Shown in pieces: positions 9,707 through 20,100 of a stretch of 64,000 nt of DNA. The translations under genes and the position numbers were made by a program. Under the pieces are notes generated by a model. The model had not been told where the DNA came from, searched no databases, and worked only from the letters and a program-made list of their open reading frames with translations. Source of the stretch: Cryptomeria japonica (lineage: Eukaryota > Streptophyta > Pinopsida > Cupressales > Cupressaceae); assembly GCF_030272615.1 (NCBI RefSeq), contig NC_081412.1, forward strand, positions 691,054,083 to 691,118,082. The letters run 5' to 3'. Numbering within the stretch: position 1 is the first letter of the stretch; the number at the start of each line of letters is the position of its first letter.

Positions 9707-11436
9707 TGTAGTCACATAAATTTGTCCACTTAATTAAATGAATACTTAGTATTTATTTGATTATTTAACCATCAATTAATAATTAATTAAATTAATATTT
9801 AATTAATTCATCTTAACCCTATTCTCCTATTAATTAAATAAATTATTCAATTTATTTGATTTAATTCACTTAACCAAATTCAGACCATTAATTAAATAAA
9901 TAAATCATATTTATTTAATTAAATCTTCTCTCACATTTAAATAAATTAATATTTATTTAAAACCCCCAAAATCCCACCTCTCACATTTAAATAAATAAAT
10001 CATTTATTTAAATCACCTTTATCCTCCACCCACTTGCATTTTCCTACAAATGCAAGTTGCACAATTATTTTAAATAAATAATTTATTTAAATCACCTTTA
10101 TCCTCCACCCACTTGTATTTTCCTACAAAAGCAAGTTGCACAACTATTTTAAATAAATTATTTATTTAAAATCCTATTTATCCTCGCCCACTTGAAACCT
10201 TTAATGGTTTCCCTTAAAGTAGTCAAACTTGATGGCTTTAAAGTCTTCAAACTTGATGGCTTCCTTCTATAGTCTTCTTAAGACTTTAATGGTTTTCCTT
10301 AAAGTCTTCAAGCCTTTAATGGTTTCCCTCAAAGTCTTCAAGCATTTTAAATGCTTTATCTTCTTTTTCTCATTTAAATAAATTAATATTTATTTAAATA
10401 TTTATCCAAATTCAACTTACACCATTTAATTGAAATAAATGATTTTATTTTAATTGAAAATACCAAAATTTCTCCCACTTGCATTTTCCTACAAAATCCA
10501 CTTGTATGCCTAAACCCCTTCTAGATTCTTCTAAACCCTTCCTAATTAGCCTAAATTCATCCCTTAAATATTGTCACATTCCTAAGCAAATTGGAGTCAC
10601 TTCTCAAAGACTCCAAAGTCTTTGAAAAGCAATTAATGCTTTGTGTGTTCAACAAATTAACCCTCAAAGTCTTGGATAACCTTTGAAAGCTTCCAACCTT
10701 CAACCACTAAATGGCTCAAAGTCTTTGATAACCATTGAAGGCTTTCAACCTTCAACCACTTAATCCCCAAAGTCTCCAATAACCATTAATGGTTACCTCA
10801 AACCCTCCCACATGGTTAAAACATTTGTTTTGACTCAACCTCTACCCAACCCAAAGGTCTCATCAGGCCATTAATGCTTTGACCATGATTATCTCTTAAA
10901 CATTTGCACAAAGGTTTATCCTTGGATTAACTCTTAATCCAGTGGGTAATCTTAATTTAGACTTGGCCCTTGATTAAACCATTCAATCTTAACCCTTCAT
11001 TTCCCCATTTCTTCTATAAATAGAACCCTTCTCCTCAAGCAAAAGAGAAGCATTTTAGAGTATTGTTGTTATACTGGCATTAGCATAGAGCTTTTTCATA
11101 GCATCACTATCTACTCTAGCATAGTATTTAGCTTTTCATTTCATATTTGAAGCTTAGTATTAAATCTCAATCCTCCATAAGCATCCATAGTGCAAAAAGC
11201 TGCTGAGAGCTACACTCATTTGGGACTTGGAGAGGAGAGGAACAAGGGAGGAGCAACTATGAGCATCTTGATTAGCTATTTCATTTTATGTTTATATGCT
11301 TTCTATTTCATGCTTAATATCTCTCTTGATATGCCTGTTTAGGATAATCTTTTGTTGCTAACACTAACGTTTGTTTCTTGTGCTCTTGTGTGTGTTGCCA
11401 TCAAACAGATTTTCTAATCCTTTTTGCAGAGCATCA
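9707..11436 (+). repeat. TatA 5' LTR
   Basis: It opens TGTAGTCACA and closes AGCATCA, 1,730 bp. The first 700 bp is AT-rich and full of TTTAAATAAAT inverted repeats: a 26-bp palindrome with 11-bp arms is at 9936-9961 and repeats at 10373-10398. A 79-bp direct repeat starts at 10002, 10081 and, partly, 10160. The only difference found from the 3' LTR is G at 10186 versus A at 24307. Confidence 0.95.
11015..11022 (+). promoter_or_regulatory. TatA LTR TATA box
   Basis: TATAAATA sits in the motif TTCTATAAATAGAACC, a textbook plant core promoter context, about 415 bp before the LTR end. Transcription is expected to start near 11045-11055, giving an R-U5 of about 390 bp. The 3' LTR copy is at 25136-25143. 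Confidence 0.75.
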
Positions 11437-11438
11437 TT

Positions 11439-11466
11439 TGGTGAACCCGACGTGAATCGAACACGC
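11439..11466 (+). other. TatA primer-binding site, tRNA-Trp
   Basis: Two bases after the LTR, a 28-nt stretch opening TGGTGAACCCGACGTGAA complements the 3' end of plant tRNA-Trp(CCA), through the acceptor stem into the T-arm, as I recall that tRNA. The first 18 bases recur in TrgB1 (53490-53507) and TrgB2 (50616-50633) on the minus strand. Confidence 0.8.
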
Positions 11467-14170
11467 AAAAAGAGCAACTTTTTTTTTTAACCAATAACAT
11501 GTTTGAATGTTGAAAATGTCACACAGGTTGCGCTTTTGACACTGTTTTGGTGCGTTTGACATTATTTTGGCGCTATTCACTCTGTTTCAGTGCTTTTCCC
11601 TTCTCTGTCTTTCCCTTTCTTTTAGTGCGTTTGTGTTAAATAGTGCCTCTGTTCAAACGCAGACTAGCGCTATTGTAACAAAACGTTGTACAAATCACCT
11701 TGTAACCAAAAAAAAAAAAAAAAACCAAAAAAAAAAAAAATTAGGCTTGTAGAAGCCCACCAAATAGGCGGATTTTACTAACTATTTTTCTCTTTTGTGC
11801 AGATTTAAATTAGATTAAAAAGTAGATTTATATTTTTTACTAACTTGTTTTTTGAAGTTGGTTTTAAAAATGCATTCACTTTTTATTTTGGTTTAAAATT
11901 AACTTCACATTTCAAATTTGGGCTTTTAAAAAAGAATCACACATTTGTTTGGGGCTCTTAAAAAGAATTTCATTGTTCAAAGGTAAAAAGAACCACAAAC
12001 TTATACAAAAACAACTTTATTTTTTTTGCAAGTTAGGAAACAAACTTCGTTTTGGTGCTTAAAATCAACAAGGCAAATTTTATTTCTTGCATCAAGATAA
12101 AACTCACAATCCACACTTCCATTTTTGGTGCAAATAAAATTCACAATCAACTTGTCTCATTTTCAAAGCAATTTTCCTTCAAAGCAAAACGTGTTTTTCA
12201 TTAAGTTGACCAGGATTTTCAAAATTCTAGATTACAAAACACATTGCCTTTGAAGTTAAAAAGAACACCATGACTGTTGGAGCAACATCTCCAAATAGTT
12301 AGATCATATTGCCATGATGGATTAAAAAGAACAAGTGAATTTCATGTTTGGCACGCTTGTGCACAAAAGTCAGTCGAGTGGACCTACTTCTAACACACAC
12401 TATCCTCTCCCTTGGCTCTCGTGGTCCTAGGTGCAAGAGAAAAGTGTTAGTAACACTCAAAATTTTATCTTTTTAAGAGAGGCCTGCCAAGAGACACATC
12501 ACTCTTGGGAACGACCTTGAGCGGTAAATCCTTCGAGCCGCTATAGAAATCAGGTGTGAGCGAAAGCTGTAGCCTTGGGTATAGCTGTTCCTACAGTGTA
12601 ACTGGCCGAAAGGACAAATGGGCCCCACCACCAGTTACAAGGCTCTTAAGTGAGTCACTGCAGAATGAACTTATGTCCAAAAACATCGAACATGACTAAA
12701 CACCTTTAAGTAGTAGCCCACCCGTTCTATTGATTGAGGATATTTGAGGTATAATTTAGTGCAAGAGCATAGATGGTTTTGCTCCCAAGATACTCACCAT
12801 ACATATTTCCTTGAGTAGAAACATAGCTTTTTGAAAAGTCACTTGTGGCTTGATAAAAGTGGTGACTCCCCCATCATAGGGATCATCTATTTGTTATGCT
12901 CGTGCAAGACTTAGTATATCACATGCTTACCTGCCACGGCGGGATTCATAAGGTATGTAGTACCAAAGTCGAAGAAATGTCAAGATGTGGGCTAAATTTA
13001 TCACAACTGGCCATTTGACCTTAGGGATAAAAAGTGTTTGAAGTGTGTTCGTTTTACAGACCTAGTGCGAATTGAGCCGACTTCAGGCTTTGGAAATACA
13101 CCTTAAAATACATCTAAAGGAAGGGTCAAAAACAAGTCCAAGAATTGGGTTGATCTAGACCCATACTCATTTGTGCCTTTGAGGCTACAATCTTGTGTTT
13201 GTGTGCTTGCTTTGTTTTCTTGTCAAAGAAAAATCAGAAAATCAATCCCAAAAACAAAGTATTCATCCAACATCTGTCAACACAACCAAAAATACCAAAA
13301 ACAAAGTGCAAACAAACAAAGAGTCAAAAATTTATGACCATTCTTCACATCTTGCGAAAGAAGAAGTGTCATCAGAATATTACCTTGAAAAGAAGACCAT
13401 TAAGCTCAAAGGCTTTGATCAAAAGGAGGAAATTCTTCTATCTCAATAGACAAATCTTTGTCTCACATAGAGTCTTTCTACATCGCATGCGTCTCTATCT
13501 TCAAGGTAAAACAAATGAGTTTGATTCAGAATCATTGAACCGCAGAGCTTTTATGCAATATAGAGCTCTGAGTTATCACAAAAATCAAGGAGGAAAGATT
13601 AATCCTAACTTTTTCCCCAACATCTGTATCACCTACAACACATCTCGAGAAGTGCCACCAACACCCGAAAGGGAAGAGATAGAGTTTGTCCCATTTGTGA
13701 CACAAAGTTTTTATTGAAAGTTGAAAACATTTTCATCCATCATCCCATTCATACATCATTTTTCCATCATCAATTCATCCCAAAACTCTCAAAACATTAA
13801 GAGGTTCTTGTCCCAAGATTCCTTTTTAGATATTGCTTGAAATCAAACACATCACATCACTTTTAGATTGTTTCTACATCTAGGATAAGCTCATCCTAAG
13901 AGACACATCTACGCAGGTTAAAACTAGTTCATGAGTGAATCCTCTCATTGCTAGGTAGTCAAAATCTGTAACACATCTCAGATTTCTCTACACCTTATCA
14001 CATCCCAAAATCATCAAAACAAACAAGCAATTCAAAGAAGGAATTTCGGTTACATCTACCTTAAAGTGCTAGAGATCCCCATACAACACAAATCACCAAC
14101 CATCAATCTTTCATTTCATCACCAACTCATCATCATCTTCAATCAACTTCAAAACAAACTTGCAAACAAA
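11467..14170 (+). other. TatA long 5' leader
   Basis: This 2.7-kb stretch lies between the primer site and gag. It has poly-A runs near 11708-11740, a more GC-balanced block at 12400-12720 (with GAACGACCTTGAGCGG and TTCGAGCCGC) that may be structured RNA, and many short open frames. The longest open stretch, 13193-13717, starts without ATG and matches nothing I know, so I do not call a gene. Confidence 0.6.
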
Positions 14171-17100
14171 ATGGCTCAAACCCGATCACGATCAAGGCAA
14201 CGAGAAATAGAAATTGAGGAAGAAGAGGACAACCTCAATGAATTTCAAGAAGCACTTGGAGGAAATGTGAATGATGAAAACCCAAGTACTCCCACTCCTT
14301 CAACAATCGAAAGGGTTCAGCATAACCCTCATTTTAACAGATTATTTGATGAAATTCTCAGGAGCAATGCGGATGCTCACTTCTTAAGACTTGCTCAAGA
14401 AGGAGCCAAACTCCCCTCAGACTTTGATCTTGCCCAATTAAGACAAACATCAGAAAGACAAAGTCACCATGAGGAGGAAAGGCGTAGAGATCCCATCAGA
14501 TATAACATTCCTCGAGGTAACCCACCACCTCCTCCTCCAAATGAAATGGAGATGTTGCGGCAACAAGTCGAGAATCTCGCCCAACAACTTCATAGTGGTG
14601 TTAGGACCAATCAATTCTCACTTAACGACATCTGTCCCTATCCGTTTGATAGGAATCTTTATATGCCACCCTTTCCACGCGGGTTCGAAACACCAAAATT
14701 CGAAAAATATAGAGGAAAGGGAGATCCCCGTGATCATGTCCGAGAATTTCATTCCGCTTGTCTCGAAGTCGCTTATGAGGACACATACCTAATGCGCCTT
14801 TTTCCCCAAAGCTTGGGAGGAACAACCACATCATGGTTTTCCCGACTACCAGGTGGCATAAGAACATTTGAGGAACTCATCCAGAAGTTCCTATCTCATT
14901 ACTCTTATAACATTGAACGCGACATCACCATGGCTGATCTATGCAACACCAAACAAAAACCAGGTGAACTATTCTCAGTATTCCTGCAACGATGGCGCCA
15001 AATGTCTAGCAGACGTTCTCTTCAGTTACCTGAACGAGAACTAGTGGAAATTTTCATTTCCAACTTAAACGAAGAAATGGAATTTCACCTGGATGTCAAA
15101 GACACCGATTCTTTTAACGATATGATCACCAAGGGTATAAAATGTGAAAGGGCACTCATCAAAAAAGGACTCATCAAAATCTTTAATGAACCAAAAGATG
15201 CTCCTCGCCCACGCTTCAATAGCGATAAACCGAACTTCTGGAACAAGAATAAGAACATCGTCAACGATGGAGTTGTGGATGCTCGGACTGTCCAAAATGC
15301 ACAACCTGTGGTTCGGTTTGCAGGACAAAATCCTCCACCTCAAAATAACACAAATGTTCCTCTTAATCAAGGTCGCATCACATCTCAGGATGAACCAAGA
15401 CCTCGTCCACAAAAACAAAAACGCACATACACTCCCTTAGGGGAACCCATTGAAACAGTGTTGCGACAACTCCTCTCTCAAAATTTGGTCACTCTACCTA
15501 AGCTATCAAATTATGAGCCTCAGGTCAAACCGGCATGGTGGAGAGATACTGAACATTGTGAATTCCATCAAGGAAGAGGACACAAAACAAGTAATTGTCA
15601 CCGATTGAAAGATCTCATTCAGGATCTTATTGACCGAGGAGAAATTGAAATTGAAGGGCATGACCCAAAAACAACCAATAATGATCATCAGATGTTCAAG
15701 AATCCACTTCCATCACAAGATCAAAGGGGTCCTTCCACTTCCAGACGAGGTCCTGATACCACTGATTATACGCACGCTGCGTATAATTACACTGTAAATC
15801 ACCTGTATGATGCCAGTGAACAAATTGCAACCATAACCTTCAAAAATCCCACCTCAAATTGCAATGTTGTTACACGTCGTGGCAAGGTCACCATCAAGGC
15901 AGCTCCACAAGGCACCACCTCCGTCCCAAAGCAGTACAATCTTGTGGAACAATTAGACAAAACCCCTGCACTTATATCCATTTTGGAGCTTTTGCGTCTG
16001 TCACCCTCTCATAAAACAATCTTGGATCAAGCACTCCAAGAGGCGTCAGTCCCTGCAAACCTAAACACGGACCAATTTCAAGCCATGGTTGGAACTCTAA
16101 AGTCATCACCTTGTCTCACTTTTTCTGAAAGTGACAACTCTTCGTTCCAACAACCTCATAACGCCTCACTCCACATTGAAGGCTTTGTCAACCAACACAG
16201 GATCAAGCGAGTCTTGATCGATAATGGAGCAGGCCTAAACATCTGTACACTACAGTTGGTCACAGCATTGGGATATGCAGTAGAATCAGTGGATCCTCGC
16301 AAGAAGATCACCATCAAGGCCTATGATGATGCAGAGCGTTCATCCAAAGGAGCTGTGGTACTACCAATCCGAGTAGGCCCTGTGGTAAAGCACATCATCT
16401 GTCAGGTTCTGGACCTTCCTCTGCCATATAATCTATTATTAGGGAGACCTTGGATACATGCCATGCAAGCCGTTCCATCTACCTACCATCAATGTATCAA
16501 GTTCCCACATAACGGTGTAGAGATCACAATCCTGGGTGATGCAAATCCCTTTGCATTTTGCCATAATATCAGCCATCAACCAGAGATTACTGTTCCTAAT
16601 AATAGGGAAGCCATTTCCTCCACATCATATGTAAATCCTGCCTCTCTTGCCAGTTCGAACACCCCTATGCCCAAGCAAGAAAAGCTTAAAATGAAAGTCG
16701 CAGAGGAAGGTCCTGGAGAATACAACTTGAGTCAGCTCTTTTGTGTGGGACAAATGCCCACTTCTCCTAGAACACATGGTAAACCACAGCAGTTGCTCCA
16801 GCAACCACTAATCACGCCAGCATGTGCCTTAACGCCTTTCATCCTTGGAAAGAGTCAAGAGGAAGAAACACAAGATGAGGACCTAGCGGACTGGATCTAT
16901 AAGGATCCCATCACCACTGATAAACCGCAAGTTACACTTCCTACGGAACAGTATGGTAAAGGCCTCCTCATTATGCAAAGAATGGGGTATGATGGTCAGA
17001 GTGCTTTGGGATACTGCAAACAAGGACGACATGAACCACTGCTGCCAGAGTTCAAGCCCAAAGGTAATACAGGCCTTGGCTTTGAAAAAGAGATCCTTCC

Positions 17101-20100
17101 TAAACTCAGATTCAAAGGAAAACCCAGCAAACCATTTTGCCCACCTACTGCAAAGAGGACACCTTTTATAATCAAAGCACCATCAAGCACTATCCCCACT
17201 GCCCCATCGAGGCTCACAATCCCACCACAACCATCTACAATACCAATCATCCCACCAAATGAACCAGTAATCCTATCAGCAACACCATTTGTAGCAGCAA
17301 CTATATTGGAACCCGCAGCAGCATCTATGGCACCAGTAGTTCCAGCAGAAGCCACTGAGTCACCATTACCGATACTTCCAGTGACAAATCCATTAAACCC
17401 CATCACAATTCCTGCAGCACCGATCACTACAAAGATACATAAACCAATCACACCTGCCGTGTTTAACTCCAAAGACATCCCAGTATGGTATAGCAATCGG
17501 ATGCTGGAGAGTGATTCAGAGACCGACTCACATGAGTGGGAATTCGATTCAGTGCAACTTAACACTTCAGATGAGGAAGACACATCACCACCTCCACCCC
17601 GCAAAGACATCCCTGTTTACGGAGAAGCACAGATAAAGACCACTTGGGTACCTGAGCTGGAAACATCTTCCACAGACCCTACGTCTCATCCTACGCCTGA
17701 TTCTGACAGGGAGAGTACCATCAACGACCTTCACCACACTGTCTTAACCCTCACTGATACATCTCCCGCACTTAACTTAATCGATGAAGTAATGCCCATT
17801 ATCCACCCTGAACTCATTGAATGGAACCAACCAAATCCCCCATGTCTTGACCTCTTCCAGAACGATGAGGCTATCATTGACTTTTTGGAATTAAGGGATA
17901 ATCTACCAAGCGGGGATCACAAAGCTGGATTCGCCATTGAACTTAATAGCACAGCATACTTCGGGGCGGATGCCAAACCCTTCAGCTGCAAAAATATAAC
18001 ATTAAAACATGGATCTTCCAGTGAAAACCACACTGTGGCACTGTTTGATCCAACAAAAGTAAAAAGAAAGAGCGTATCCAACGGTGAAAACCTCTCTGAG
18101 GCGCCTGAGGATGAAGGGTTTGACATTCTCCCTGCTAATACACAACAGGAACGATCAATGATCCTCATTGAGGAGACCAAAGAATACAATGTGGGGACTC
18201 CTGAAAACCCTCATATCATACATCTGGCATCTCTTCTCACTCCAGAGGAACAACCTCAATTTATCAAGTTCTTCCAGCAGCGCCAGATCAACTTTGCATG
18301 GTCATATGCAGACATGCCTGGGCTTGATCCTGATTTAGTCATGCATCATCTCATAGTAGCAAAAGGAGCCAAACCTGTCAAGCAGAAGCTTCGTAAGATG
18401 CATCCTCAGATTGCCGTGCTAGTCAAAACAGAACTCAAGAAACTCCTGGATGTTGGTTTCATTAGACCAATTGATCATGCAGAATGGATCTCCAATATTG
18501 TGCCAGTTGGCAAACCAAAAGGGGGCATCCGCATTTGTACAGACTTCAGAGATCTAAATAAAGCATGTCCTAAGGATGACTTCCCTCTACCAAATATTGA
18601 CATCATAGTAGATTTGACAGCAGGACATGCCATGCTTTCACTCATGGATGGCTTTTCAGGATACAATCAAATAAAGATCGCACCAGAGGACCAACATAAG
18701 ACAGCCTTCACATGTCCATGGGGCACATACTGTTGGAATGTAATGCCTTTTGGTCTAAAGAATGCAGGAGCGACCTATCAAAGAGCAATGACCACCATCT
18801 TCCATGACATGATGCATACTATGATGGAAGATTATGTGGATGATTTACTAGCAAAATCACTTACTAGAGAAGGACATCTTCACATCTTAGATAAAATCTT
18901 TGATAGACTGGAACAATACCATGTTCGACTCAACCCAAAGAAATGTGTCTTCGGAGTGACCTCCGGGAAGCTTCTAGGATACATTGTCTCAAGCAAAGGT
19001 ATTGAGGTCGATCCAGCAAAGGTTAAGGCAATCATGGACATGCCACCTCCAAGGAATATCAGTCAGCTAAGGACACTACAAGGACGGCTTCAATCCATCC
19101 GCAGATTCATTGCACAATTGGCTGATAAGTGTCACCCATTCACACACCTGCTACACAAGAACATCCGCTTTCAGTGGGATGCCCGATGCCAGCAAGCATT
19201 TCAGGCGCTTAAAGACTATCTCATGAATCCACCATTGTTGATGCCACCAGATCCAAGTAGACCGTTGTTACTTTATATCTCAGCGACAAGTACAGCATTA
19301 GGTGTATTACTGGAACAACATAATGCAGAAGGCAAAGAGTGTGCTGTATACTACATCTCTCGTACACTGGTTGGCTATGAACTCAATTACACACCTATTG
19401 AGCGAGCTTGCCTAGCAGTAATCCTGGCAGCCACTAAATTGCGGCACTATCTATTAACACACAAGGTACAACTCATTGCAAAGATTGATCCACTCAAGTA
19501 TTTACTCAGCAAAGCAGCATTGACAGGTCGCTTGGCCAAATGGGTAATGATTCTAAGTGAATTTGACATTGAGTATGTGGACCGTAAAGCTATCAAAGGT
19601 CAAGTTATTGCAGATCAGTTGGCTGATGCACCTCTCATAGGCGATCATCCTCTCATTTCCAATTTTCCAGATGAAGAGATATTCATGATTACAGAAGCAC
19701 AGTCATGGAAATTATACTTTGATGGTTCATACACTAGGCACGGCTCGGGGGCAGGCATTCTGTTTATCACACCTCAAGGTGATAGCATCCCGAAGTCTTA
19801 CAGGCTCACATTTCCATGCACAAACAACATAGCAGAGTATGAGGCCTTGATCACAGGACTCAGATTAGCCATACAATGGAAATTAAAAGAATTGCAAGTA
19901 TATGGCGATTCCCAACTAGTCATTCGACAAGCAACAGATGAGTATCAGACCAAAGATGATAAACTCATGCCATACAAGCAAATGGTGGACACTCTAAAGA
20001 CATCATTTACTACTATCACCTTTGAGCAGATACCAAGAGATCAGAATCGAGCTGCTGACGCTATGGCTACCATCGCATCTCTCCTAGATCTTCCACAAAA

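Noticed and set aside
11439-11466. A partial tRNA gene (tRNA-Trp 3' end, complement)
   Set aside because: Only the 3' 28 nt are present, two bases after an LTR; this is a primer-binding site.
13193-13717. A 174-codon open frame upstream of TatA gag, possible extra ORF as in Ogre elements
   Set aside because: It starts without ATG, overlaps another open frame, and has Lys- and Asn-rich composition expected from AT-rich leader sequence. No recognisable domain.
16996-17610. A 204-codon antisense open frame within TatA pol
   Set aside because: It lies opposite the Pro/Ala/Ile-rich linker. The Gly/Val-rich product is what the complement of that biased sequence gives.
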